From positions 997,874 to 1,061,873 of the forward strand of contig CACRXP010000021.1 of NCBI GenBank assembly GCA_902702965.1: 64,000 nucleotides of DNA. Reading direction: 5' to 3'. Below the pieces are notes generated by a model. That model ran no database searches. It worked only from the letters and a program-made list of their open reading frames with translations, and was not told the origin of the DNA. Within the stretch, counting starts at the first letter, position 1; each line of letters opens with the position of its first letter. The stretch comes from Spirometra erinaceieuropaei (lineage: Eukaryota > Platyhelminthes > Cestoda > Diphyllobothriidea > Diphyllobothriidae). The position numbers and the translations under genes are program-made. Of this stretch, positions 55,169 to 64,000 are shown one piece after another.

Positions 55169-58100
55169 GTAAGCATGCCCGTGTTTCTTTCTAAGCTTAT
55201 GCAGGTCGCCCGCAAATGTTCTTGCAAATATTTGGAAGTCAGCGCTGAGGGACTTAGCTGCACACTTTCTTAGTAAGCTTCTTTTTTCTGAACTAATCTT
55301 TTCTAGCTTTAAGCATATTTATAATATGCCTCCTGTCATGTTTCTTCCACAGTTTTCAATTACTTAGAGCCCTGAGACCCTTTACTACAAAAGCAAAAGG
55401 TTTGTTAAAAGTTACTTGTAACAGTCCTTAGGAACTTTTTATCCACTGTCCACTCCGGACAGAATCTTTGGTCCCAACGTTTTCTCGCCTCTGAAACGTG
55501 AGGTCTCGTCCAGTTCTTTAAGCGGGTGTGACATCAAATCATGGATGCAAACCAAAATTCAAAAATCTCCCATTCATCCTCAGTCTTCATGGTCCCCAGG
55601 GGAACCCGAGAACCGCAGTTTTAGCGAGTTTTGGTTTTCCACGATGCAGAATGAGCCCCTCGCATATTCTCCAGATCAGACGACACGTACGTTGCTTCCT
55701 TTTAAACGACCTTTTTCAGATTTTGGGGCTCTTATCCTTTTATATTTTCTGCCTTTTCTCTATTTGTGCTCAAGTGGTATTTGTTCTGGAGATCTTCTGT
55801 GGACATTTTTTTGGATATTTGATTGACTGTTTAGATGAATTTATAATAAAACACTCGGCATGTTTTTCAAACCATTTTTTAAAATGTATGTTGCTTATCC
55901 TTCATGTATCCGAAACAGTTGGCGTGCCAAATGGTTCAACCGTGTTACCGGAATATGCGCGTTTCCGCATGTTTCCCAAGTAATCCTCTGTTGTACCATT
56001 TACTCGTGCTCTAAATCGTATCTTATAATTGTTGATTAGGAATACGTCTGGCACCCGTTCTAAATGCTGTCGTTCGCCAAACGCGACTTAACAGAAATCC
56101 AAACAGACCAATCTAAATTTTAGGAAATACTGACTCTCTTTAGGACGTCATTGTCTTGGCAGAAGAGGTGCTGTGTAGCACTGATCAGTAGATAATTAGG
56201 ATGGGGTTCATGTTTTAACAGTGACATCGCAGGCAGCTGCGTCACGATCTTCAGAATGAATGAATTCTGTCTTTTTCGTTGGTGGATCCACCCGACAGAA
56301 CTTAGCAAGTATTGGCCAGTGGGTCGTGAACAGAGATTTTGATATTTCAGTCAAGCGTCCTGTGGACAGTCACGTTATTTTTTTCGAAAGTAGGTTCTCT
56401 CTGTATCTATATTTTGCGCAAACCGCGTGGTCTATGAAGCTTACCTCATTTGGTTTCCCGAGACGTATCCTCTGGGCTTGGACAGTGTGCAACATTTGGC
56501 ACTTCTTCCTGGACCGAACCGCTCTGCTAATGAACCTCAGCTGCTGAGTTCAGAGATGCTTGTAGGGTAGAAACAGTACTAGCATTCCCCTGTACTTTAC
56601 TTACTTAACGGCTCCCCTAGACGAAGAAGCAGTGATTTTTTTACCTGACTTTGTTAACAGCAATGATGATTACGAATAGAGGACCTTATTTCAGTCCACT
56701 CTCTCTCCTCCCTCTCTCACTCGAATCTGCCAGCGCCGCGTTTACCTATGTCATCGAGCTTCAGTTCGTCATTTTTATTGAATACCTCGATCCAAAATTC
56801 TGCCATTGGCTTGGAGAAGTCGTCTGCAATGGATAACAGTTGGTCTACTGCCCTAGCCAGACCCCGATGGATTTCTTCCCCTCTCTCTTCCTCACTGGCT
56901 TCATTCCAGTATGAACTGTCTCCGTCTTCAGACACAAAGCCCAAGAGTGCTGTTGATGATCGCAGTCTTAACTCACCTGATCCTACTAAGCCTCAGCTTT
57001 CTTCGGATCCTCGCATCTCAGAGCAGGATGCACTGAAAGTATGTTTCATTATTTAGGGCCCGACTAACTCCCTACTTAATTTTAGATGCTAGGCCTTATT
57101 TTCTAATTAATCAACACGATCGGAATTGCTTTTACTTGTGTTTCTGTTTTCAACGCCCTCTCCATTTACGGATAAGCCTAGCCTATGCCATTATTTATTA
57201 CCGTTACAAGCGACGGCAACTACAGCGACTTCAATTATTCCTTTAGTACTGGAAAGACAACAGGGTGACGGGTTCCGATTTAGAACGCTGGACCATTAAC
57301 ATTCGTCGTGTGAGTTTTTTGTTTGACTTTTTATACCCATGTTATGCAACCATTTGGACCATGCAATTGAGTTCAGTCTTGCATTTTTTAGTGGCTTCAT
57401 GGTACCATTGTTCGTCGCGTGGTTGACGAGATAACCTTCGTGAACGCGAAAATCTTGGAAACCTCGGAGGACGCGGCGCTTATTGGCTGTGAGCAACATT
57501 TGCCCTTTTTAGCATGTGCTTACTAGTTGTGTGAACTTGTGTTGTCGGTTTCCCCCCGAGAAGAGCACGACAACGTATGACTGACGGCTGCTCTCAGTTA
57601 TTAATCAACTAACGATCGGGACTACTGGAAGAGAAGAGGCGATTTCCGGGAAGTAGTCACGGAAAGGAGACACGATCGCTGGGACAGGCACATTATTAGC
57701 CTAACGCTTCGCATTCTAACTCGAGTCCATCATCAGAGGCAGAGTCAGATAAGGGTAGTGGATTGCCCAGGTGTTACAATATTTATAGGATGTAGTTGTT
57801 AGGCCGCTACATGCCTATCAGAGTTGACAACTTCCGGAGGCAACCATGAGGCGCCAGATCAGGAACCCGAAAGCCCCACTGCCACGGCAGGAAACGTCTG
57901 GAGTCGTTTACCGGGTCTGGTGCAGTTATGGTCAAAGCAACTACGTCGGAGGAGCTGGAAGACTACTCCGGATGCGGTTGGTCGAGCACGCAGCAGCAGT
58001 TAGTGGGGACGACGCCAGCTGTCAAGTCGCAGCCCATTCGACGGGACTCAACCACACATTCAAGTTTGACAAAGCAGAAATCCTTGTTATAGGCGACAAC

Positions 58101-61100
58101 CGTGCGAGCCGTGAACTGCTGGAGTCATGGTTTTTCGGTCCTCAATAAATCAACAAGCGCACTGACCTCCCCTCTCCATACTGGGCGCTGAAACGTAGCC
58201 TAGACAAAGTAGTTAGCTGCGAGGAGAACGTGCGGATAACCACTGTCCCCGATATCAATGTCAGCGAGCCAAGTCACCCAAGAGTCCACGCGGATGACGA
58301 AATCCGGTAGTCAGCCCCTCGGCGGCATCCGATGAGCGTGGGGACCGATTATCTTGACTGACACACAGGCGCATAGCAACTGAATTGCAGCGGCATACTT
58401 AAACACCTGACCAGTCGAGTTGTGATGCGCTCAGCAGCTGCCAACTGTGATAGGCATGTAGCGGCCGAGCAACTACATCCTATAAATATTGCAACACGTG
58501 GGCAATCTCTGATGATGAATTCCAGCTAGAATCCGAAACTCCAGGCTAATAAAGCACCTTTTCCAGCGATCGTGTCTCCTCCCCTGAGAGCAGGACTAAA
58601 TTTGTCCCGTAAATTTCTCTAAACTTTTGACAGAAAAAATTGTGTATCGTCCTGGTCGGTCGTGATCGCGCCGTATGTTGGATCTGACAGATTTGGTCTG
58701 AGTGAAAGTAGTAGAGTAAGAGTGAAAGAATTGTCGTTCTGTCTGAAATGTAATGGTTGTTTTTCCTACCTCTGGTAGCTGCCAGGAAACCTTCAGATAG
58801 AAGTGGATCTGAGGTCCAGAGTAAACGTGGAAAGCCAAGACTGCATGAACAAGGTGGATTCTGGTGTGTTTTTCGACGACAGCGTTGTAAGGGTGGCAAG
58901 TGAATGCCATTTTTACATCAATGCCGTTAACGGAATGAATTACTCCTCTGAGTTATAGTTCGCGGGCTTTGGAGGCTCGTGTTTAACTGCTTGCCTCGTC
59001 TGCAACTCCAGAGTATGCCGGGATTTTTGTCTTGCAAGGTTATGGTGTCCACTCAGCGTTGATGAATGCTCTTGTGACCGAAGATCACCTTAAAGATGTC
59101 GATGAGCATGTTTCTGTCAACAGTGTCCGTTGTTGGCCGTCAGATTGGTCGCCCACCGAATTTGATGGCCTCCCAGACTGTCAAGCGTAGTCAGGTTTTG
59201 AAAGTACCTATTTGAGTAGTGCAGTCTTTCGGTGAAGGGCTTCCCATATATTACCACTTGGGCCGCATTTTTAGGCCTCATCAAAGTGAATACTCTTCCA
59301 TCATGAAGGTCGAGATCAGTATAAATTTCAGCAAACAAAGACATCATTTAATCAGTTTTCTGCGTGAGCATTACTGTGTGTCATGCATTCCATAGGCGAG
59401 GATCCGATTCCCTCATCATTTTCCTAATTATGCTCAAACGGAGCACGGGCAAACGTCCCTTTTGAATAGTCCTGGCATTCATGTTGTCATATCCGGCGGA
59501 TAAAATCTTCGCCCGTAGTGTTTTTGTCCACCCTGCTTATTTCGAGACAGGATTCTAATCCTATTAATTCATTATCGTTTAAAAAAATTCCCGATGACTC
59601 ACGCGGCAATCTTTCTGCCTCTACTTATCTGCCAAAATCCATGTAGGCGTCTTTGCCATATTCTGTGATAGAGAAACATGACAGCATATTACAGGTGCTC
59701 CTTGTATGCCTCTTCACAAATTACCGAATTCTCTCCGATACAATGAATTTTTGCCTGCATACCTTATTACTGCGCTTTGTGACACCAAATTCGACCACAC
59801 TACGTACCAGGATTCTCAAAAGTGAGACGAGCATCGTTTTCGGAGAAGAACGTGACTGTTCCCACCCGGCTCTGACTAATTTCCTCAGGCAGAAAATCAG
59901 GTTTTCCAGTTCGAGGAGGAATCCAGTGTAAAACTTCCATTAGTGCTCTTTCACAGCAGAAAGCTCACAAACATGCGGCCATGCTCTGCAGGACTAAACA
60001 ACACAAGAATTCACCTGGATATAATGGAACACCGTTTTTTTCTTACAGTATCCTGCCTGTCTTCAGTAAGCCGGCCTTAAAATATGCCCTGCTTCCGAAA
60101 AATGGGCCCTTTGCGTATCCCATGTTTAGAATAACTAGAAAGTTTCAACGTTTCATATACCTTCTACTGATCTTGATTTCGGTCGCCCTATTTCCAGCGT
60201 TTCATCACCCACTGCTTTTTAAGAACTTTGGAAGGCACGACTGGGGCCTGACATAAGGTCCGATAAGGATTGTCACTGTTATCTTGTCGGAGCTTGCGTC
60301 AGTTCTTTTGCAACCTGCCGTGAAATCTCCGTTACCATTGAGGAGGGAGGGGCTAAAGCACTGAGAATAAGTCAGTATTTAAAGCAGGCATACATAGCAG
60401 AATTTATTTGTACTGACAAATTTCGAGACGGCATATCAACTGCAACCTCTCGCTGCAGTTGCGAATGCTGGGTGACCTTTGTTGCCTGTGCAGTGGCGGT
60501 CGGTTGACCCACCAGCTCTCCCAGTCTTTCGGAGCCGATTTTTCTGCCATTCAAAGCAGTGATTGAAGGCATGCTTATAACGCGACCGAGCTCGGCTGGA
60601 CATAGAGCTGTACGTCTCTAAAGTTTCATATCCAATTGTTGTGACGCCAGTGATCGATCCAAAAGGTCCGCCCAGCTTTCTTTGATCATCAGTGATGACC
60701 ATCCACAACTAATTTCTCCTTCTGTTTGGCCAGTACATGGATACCGTGTTTGCCATCTCACACTGGTCCGCAGAGCATGGGACAAAGTTTTTTCTGCTCT
60801 ACGGAGAGTTAGGTCCCATGGATGACACCAGTGCATACCACATGCGAAAAAATCCTATCTGATGTCTACTACTTTTCCGCTGTTCCCTAGGCTACCATCT
60901 ACAGCGGTCCGCGCGAGGATTGGCCTGGGCCAAAGCAGGGGCCCACTTTATTGAGCTGCTCACCCCATAACAAGTCTCATAAATAGGGGGTGCATAGTCG
61001 CACGCCTAGGCGCAGGTTTGTGCAACGTCAATTACTTGCGTCCGATCCCGTCTCTGGTCTTTTTGACTCTGTCTTGACACGGGGCCCAGAATGGAGAGGG

Positions 61101-62062
61101 AAGAGAGACAGAGAGGGAGGGAGTGTGGTAGATGCAGCGCAAGTCTTCTATCACTACAAACTAACTCATGCGCGGGTCACTATCTCTGCGCGCACTCCGT
61201 TGTGGGACACGGTGGACATCGTCGGAAACGACGGTCGGACTGTCACTGCTTCCCCAGGATTGCTGACTTATTTCCTCTGAGGAGGGATTAATGAGCGTAT
61301 GACCAAGCCGTATGTCTTTAAATTTCTTTCACTTTTCCTCAGCGACTACATTGAATACGCTCGAACAACTGGCTTTCAGCAAATACCGCCACATCTCAAC
61401 CCTTCCAACATTAATCCGTTTCCTAAACTGCACCAAGGACCAGGGCTATCTTGTATCCAGACTGCGTGGTAAGCGAAATCGTGCCACTTGTTTGCTCTTA
61501 GTTGCATGCGTTTCTTTCGAGCGCGGATTATCTGAATTTACTCCTCTGTACCGAGTTTACACTACTGTTCTGTCTTAACTTCCTACTTTGGTTACGTTTA
61601 CAATGACGAATGCAGGCACCTTTTCTTTTAGTTATCCGAATTTTTCTGACGGTTCTCTGGTTATGGGTCCTCCCTTAGCAATGCCTGCACTTATCAGGCG
61701 CTCCTAAAATAAACGTAAGTAGGGTTGAAAACCAGAGCTGGTCCGAAGTTCTCGTACTGCGCAAAAGAAGGAGAAAAGTAAATTCGCACCGTTGCCATTT
61801 TCAGCAACAGTTTTCGACGTTTACCAAAACCTAATTTATCAGAGGACACCTATATGCATTCTGAGACGGTGCGTAGGCGGTTCGGATCATACACGTTGAA
61901 TTAAGCCTTCTTTTTGCAGCAAGAGAGTTGTCCACAGTGTACAAACTCTTTTTATTGTCTCCAGAGCTTGCCCGAGGGAGCTTCCTCGAAGAATTTCGTT
62001 GGGACGGAGGTTCCAAAAGCACCACCTCTCCATGGAAAGAACATATACCTACCGACACCTTG
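55035..62062 (+). CDS. TMEM209: TMEM209-like multi-exon gene (C-terminal part beyond exon 7 unresolved)
   Basis: Seven exons with matching phases join 55035-55168, 55619-55686, 56695-57038, 57247-57309, 57392-57488, 61343-61468 and 61965-62062. The product aligns in order with animal TMEM209, a nuclear-envelope-associated membrane protein. It has a hydrophobic segment ending LFSEFW (family LFDFW), a YSPDQTT stretch (SPGQQT), a long Ser/Pro-rich region and SFQYEL (KFQYQL). It then has ERWTINIRRWL.GTI (conserved W-helix), LEQLAFSKYRHISTLPTLI and a FRWDGG..W…PTDTL segment (SFRWNRGG…LPTDS). The ATG at 55035 has a strong context (GAGGAAATGG), but the family's first transmembrane helix is missing, so an upstream exon may exist. 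Identification is by recalled family pattern, with no database search. A further exon near 62425-62509 (CFYSRDPSLPPLRPVY) is likely. Confidence 0.72.
55619..55686 (+). CDS. TMEM209: TMEM209-like exon 2
   Basis: Acceptor CCGCAG at 55613-55618 and donor C|GTACGT at 55687. Its single leading base completes the exon 1 codon. It encodes FSEFWFSTMQNEPLAYSPDQ and two Thr. An alternative acceptor at 55583 exists but breaks phase with exon 1. Confidence 0.6.
56695..57038 (+). CDS. TMEM209: TMEM209-like exon 3
   Basis: Acceptor TTATTTCAG before 56695, donor AAA|GTATGT at 57039. Two leading bases complete the phase 1 codon of exon 2. It encodes a Ser/Pro-rich linker of 114 residues with the SFQYEL motif and ends EQDALK. 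Confidence 0.72.
57247..57309 (+). CDS. TMEM209: TMEM209-like exon 4
   Basis: A 63 bp phase 0 exon with acceptor TATTCCTTTAG and donor CGT|GTGAGT. It encodes YWKDNRVTGSDLERWTINIR plus Arg. Confidence 0.75.
57392..57488 (+). CDS. TMEM209: TMEM209-like exon 5
   Basis: Acceptor TTGCATTTTTTAG, donor GGCT|GTGAGC, 97 bp, phase 0 to 1. It encodes WLHGTIVRRVVDEITFVNAK and continues to AALIG, matching the family's W(I/L)…TI..(L/V)..EI helix. Confidence 0.75.
57666..58579 (+). mobile_element. Penelope-like element, 5'-truncated, with inverted terminal arms
   Basis: GGAGACACGATCGCTGG (57666) and its exact complement (58563-58579) bound the element. The arms 57666-57800 and 58440-58579 are inverted copies sharing the TATTTATAGGATGTAGTTG block. 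Between them lies only the GIY-YIG endonuclease, with no RT. Inverted pLTR arrangements are typical of Penelope-like elements. It sits in intron 5 of the TMEM209-like gene, in the sense direction. No clear target duplication. Confidence 0.75.
57846..58309 (+). pseudogene. Penelope-type GIY-YIG endonuclease with one in-frame stop
   Basis: The reading contains SGVVYRVWCSYGQSNYVGG (GIY and YIG motifs in the VVY…YVG form), R/H at RLLRMRLVEH, HSTGLNHTF, FDKAEILV and the catalytic-Glu segment RELLESWFFGPQ. The usual YVGET is changed to YVGGA. A TAA at 58146-58148 falls where the family has SINK (GPQ-stop-INKRTDLP), a likely TCA to TAA change. The same frame then runs 53 codons to a TAG (58307-58309). 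The stop removes only the short tail after the nuclease fold. Confidence 0.78.
58580..60375. other. Intron 5 of the TMEM209-like gene, part without recognised genes
   Basis: Frames at 58546-58910 (-), 59653-59931 (+) and 59981-60256 (+) show no domain. Positions 59060-59345 share a dispersed repeat with 63560-63840. Confidence 0.4.
59060..59345. repeat. Dispersed repeat Y, copy 1
   Basis: It aligns with 63560-63840 through the blocks CTCTTGTGACCGAAG/CTCTTGTAACCGAAG, GTGTCCGTT and AATTTG(A/G)TGGCC. Divergence is about one third by eye. Nature unknown. Confidence 0.45.
60378..60436. mobile_element. Single arm of the 28.1 kb MITE family
   Basis: AAAGCAGGCATACATAGCAG and the following AATTTATT…AAATTTCGAGAC…ATCAACTG match the right arm of the MITE at 28145-28359 (reverse complement). 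The other arm is not found nearby. Confidence 0.55.
60440..61005. other. No gene recognised
   Basis: Overlapping minus-strand frames (60436-60836) have no family signal that I can name. Confidence 0.3.
61010..61260 (+). repeat. 5'-truncated family R tail
   Basis: It matches the reverse complement of 48.50-48.68 kb closely: TTGACTCTGTCTTGACAC, TGGGACACGGTGGACATCGT and GGTCGGACTGTC. It lies in intron 5 of the TMEM209-like gene, in the gene's sense orientation. Confidence 0.65.
61343..61468 (+). CDS. TMEM209: TMEM209-like exon 6
   Basis: Acceptor CACTTTTCCTCAG, donor CGTG|GTAAGC, phase 1 to 1. It encodes TTLNTLEQLAFSKYRHISTL, PTLIRFLN and GYLVSRLR, aligning with the family's SLKQAAL…PTLNTIVQYLD…EYLFERIKEL. 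Confidence 0.78.
61965..62062 (+). CDS. TMEM209: TMEM209-like exon 7
   Basis: Acceptor TTATTGTCTCCAG, donor TTG|GTGTGT, ending in phase 0. It encodes ELARGSFLEEFRWDGGSK (with the split codon) through IPTDTL, aligning with ELSQGG..SSFRWNRGG…LPTDS. Confidence 0.78.
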
Positions 62063-62860
62063 GTGTGTTTCTTTTACATAAACAACCCTTGTGTAGCTTT
62101 ACTTCTAATGTTTTTGCGCATTAAAGAATTTCACGGTAACTAAGTCCTGTCTAACCTAATGTCCTCACTGGCTTACATGTTTTTTTTTTCCGTATAGCTT
62201 ACTAGATTGACTTTGTTGCACCGACTTTTGACAACGAATGAGGGAAAACGATTGATGGTCCCATTGTCGCCATCATCAATGAAGTTAGGCAGTTGCTAGG
62301 GCTGCTAGATAACTTGACAATTCTGTGGGTCTGTTAGGTCTAAAAGGAAGATGAGGGACAATTATCTTTTGTTCTTTCATCCTGCTGGTATTCCGCTTCC
62401 CCTCCACTAATATGTGCCCAAAAGTCAAACCCGCTCTTGTGGGCCAGATTCAGACTTGCTTTTATTCAAGGGATCCATCTTTGCCTCCCCTTCGACCGGT
62501 CTACTCTTGCTGTATATTCAGCATTAAATGGTTGCATTCAAAGTACATAAAGTGGCCCACAAAATGTCACGAGCCTAACATGAAAATCCCTGTGCTGCAG
62601 AAGTCGCCCACTACGTGTCCCCAGTCTCATAGGGCTAAAGGAAGAAATGTTTTTTTCGGAAGAGAACCCAGTTTGATTCGTAAATAATTATGTAACCTAC
62701 TGAAAAGTGGAGATTCAGGAGAGGGCTGTATTTAAAATCACAAACTAATGTCAAATATGCCCGTACACAGCGAAGGGAAGTGCATCAACCGGAGCGCGTA
62801 GTCAAAAATAATAACGGATGCAGAATGCCAGTACTAGGTCGACTGTCCCTTCATATGTAC
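62063..62860. other. Downstream introns and unresolved exons of the TMEM209-like gene
   Basis: A good acceptor (TTTTTCCGTATAG, ending 62197) opens a phase 0 frame of 33 codons, but its product is only weakly like the family and no suitable donor was found. See also the candidate exon at 62425. Confidence 0.35.
62425..62509 (+). CDS. TMEM209: Candidate later exon of the TMEM209-like gene
   Basis: After a strong pyrimidine tract (62366-62407) and AG at 62423-62424, the frame reads QIQTCFYSRDPSLPPLRPVY. This resembles the family's VFCIYQSA..PPHYELIY. A GTATAT donor follows at 62510. The exon that should lie between 62063 and 62425 is not resolved, and the phase needs an intermediate exon. Confidence 0.35.
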
Positions 62861-62876
62861 TACATTAGTAAGTCTG

Positions 62877-63252
62877 AGTGATATTACCGACAAAGACAAG
62901 GGAGGCTGGAATGGCAATTTCTGGCTTATTAGCCGTCGTCAGGCAGCCATACCCAAGCCCGAAGTGTGGAACACCCGAGCCTCGAACTCGCGACCTGTTG
63001 GTTTTGAAGTCGACGCCTCTACTCACCGGGCCACGAGCCCGTTGCCCTGTCGGTTTTCGATCGGGAATATACAATGTTAGGGGGCGCTCACCGATCGTTC
63101 ATACGGAACTCACTCGTTCCGTTGTGCCTTAAGGGCTCATTCTGCCTATATATCATGCGCCGCTGTGCGGCTGCTGGTTGGGCTCGAGAGAGAGCCCTTA
63201 AGGCACAACGGAACGAGTGAGTTCCGTATGAACGATCGGTGAGCGCCTCCTA
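62877..63252 (-). mobile_element. tRNA-headed hammerhead short element with 15 bp TSD
   Basis: The 376 bp element is flanked by perfect ACATTAGTAAGTCTG repeats (62862-62876 and 63253-63267), which fixes both ends. On the minus strand there is a large palindrome (63088-63250), the tRNA-like head (A box GTGGCCCGGTGAGTAGAGG, B box GAGTTCGAGGC, about 63045-62985), the ribozyme segment (62960-62900), and the end GTCGGTAATATCACT. It is the only copy here with clear target duplications, so it is the reference for the family's insertion unit. Confidence 0.75.
62900..62960 (-). ncRNA. Hammerhead ribozyme, slightly degenerate
   Basis: Core CTGACGA (position 7 is free in hammerheads), GAAA and CATT are kept. 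Stem II is a perfect GGCT/AGCC with an AATA loop. Stem I pairs CAGCC with GGCTG, but the first pair is C·C. Stem III is weakened (ATT/CAT). It is probably reduced or inactive, but useful for covariation with the 25.25 kb copy. Confidence 0.55.
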
Positions 63253-63269
63253 ACATTAGTAAGTCTGTC

Positions 63270-64000
63270 AGACATCAAAATCTCTAAATGTCTATGGTGG
63301 ATTGGTCGGTGTAATTATGGAGCGCGAAAGCGAACTTTCCTTGCACTTAATTTCTTTCTGTCCTATGCCAAACCTTTTGATAAGCGCGAAAAGAATTTTA
63401 GTGGTATTCGAGTCCTAGTTGTTGGCAGGAACTAAAACGTTCCTCAGACCTCGGGCTGAGCTGTTGGCTGGTGCCCAAAATTGCATTATAATCGTTAACA
63501 TTAGAATGACACCTTTGAGCGACGAACAAGGGAATTCTCCCACAAAATTATAATGTCCAGTCGCATAGCTGAATTCTCTTGTAACCGAAGGCATCTTTCA
63601 CAGTTTCCATGAACACCTTTATGTTAATGGTGTCCGTTTTCATCCGTCATTTTGGTAGTTTACCTAATTTGGTAGCCATCCAAACCATCAGACGTCGGTA
63701 GTTGTTTAAAATTGTAATCTGCGTAATGTTGTCTCGCGAGAAATCCCCCCATTTGACCTCCTAGTCGCCTTCGTAGACCTGCCTAAAATAAGACCTAATT
63801 ACTGGCGTGAAGGCTCTTCTGAAAGGAAACCTGACGACTAAAATGCCCCTTAGCAAATAAAAACGCTTACTAGCAGCTTTCCTACTTAATCATGACTGTG
63901 AATAAAGGCCAAGTACCTGAAGAGTGTTTCTTGTGCATACTATTAGTGGGCGTATAATAGCAGCTCTAATGTCCGGAGAATAAAGTTGTTCTGCCTTGCT
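63270..64000. other. No gene recognised; dispersed repeat Y copy 2
   Basis: Positions 63560-63840 align with 59060-59345. Nothing else recognised up to the window edge. Confidence 0.4.

Noticed and set aside
55584..55618. Longer version of TMEM209-like exon 2 starting at 55584
   Set aside because: The acceptor is good, but the phase does not match exon 1. Starting at 55619 restores phase and family alignment.
62198..62299. Exon 8 of the TMEM209-like gene
   Set aside because: Good acceptor and phase, but the product is weakly family-like and no donor fits before the stop. Left unresolved.
1..64000. CRISPR arrays, bacterial operons, riboswitches, replication origins
   Set aside because: No regularly spaced short repeats and no prokaryotic gene organisation. 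The window is eukaryotic repeat-rich DNA.

Overview
This 64 kb window reads as intergenic and intronic DNA of a flatworm, most likely a diphyllobothriidean tapeworm (Spirometra/Dibothriocephalus/Schistocephalus type). That placement is inferred from the transposon mix: an RTE-like endonuclease/reverse transcriptase with a C-terminal C2H2 finger, a CsRn1-type Ty3/gypsy element, GIY-YIG Penelope-like elements and tRNA-headed short elements. Introns, TSD-flanked retroelements and widely spaced short exons show a eukaryote. There are no operons, ribosome binding sites or CRISPR arrays. Assembly gaps of N lie at 20871-21183 and 49684-50541.

One host gene is convincing: a TMEM209-like membrane protein on the + strand, with seven exons at 55035-55168, 55619-55686, 56695-57038, 57247-57309, 57392-57488, 61343-61468 and 61965-62062. 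All splice phases agree. The gene runs on towards the right edge. Its 3.9 kb fifth intron holds a Penelope-like element, a MITE arm and a 5'-truncated RTE tail.

Everything else recognisable is mobile DNA, layered by age. (1) Family R, RTE-like: one nearly intact copy on the minus strand (48.5-53.9 kb, gapped), one decayed copy (0.6-4.6 kb) and several tail-only copies. (2) Family C, CR1-like: four decayed copies in both orientations across 26.4-34.1 kb. (3) Family J, Jockey/CR1-group: copies at 34.2-35.3, 35.5-41.5, 41.5-43.4 and 44.3-46.6 kb. (4) A young Ty3/gypsy element (35863-40312) with 348 bp LTRs, inserted inside a family J copy with a 4 bp target duplication. (5) An older gypsy integrase (20.1-23.4 kb) split by an insertion carrying a Merlin transposase relic and a 268 bp tandem array. 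(6) Penelope-like pieces at 0.1, 10.8, 24.9 and 57.7 kb. (7) Palindromic MITEs at 5.6, 11.5 and 28.1 kb.

The most interesting item is a short element family (10.7, 13.7, 25.2 and 62.9 kb; about 310 bp monomer) that joins a tRNA-like pol III head, a large palindrome and a sequence that folds as a type I hammerhead self-cleaving ribozyme. Compensatory base changes between copies support the fold. One copy carries two ribozyme sites exactly 309 bp apart, as expected of a retrozyme replicating through circular RNA. Another is flanked by a perfect 15 bp target duplication. Large blocks (7.8-10.6, 14.2-16.4, 17.0-20.1 and 58.6-60.4 kb) show nothing I can name.
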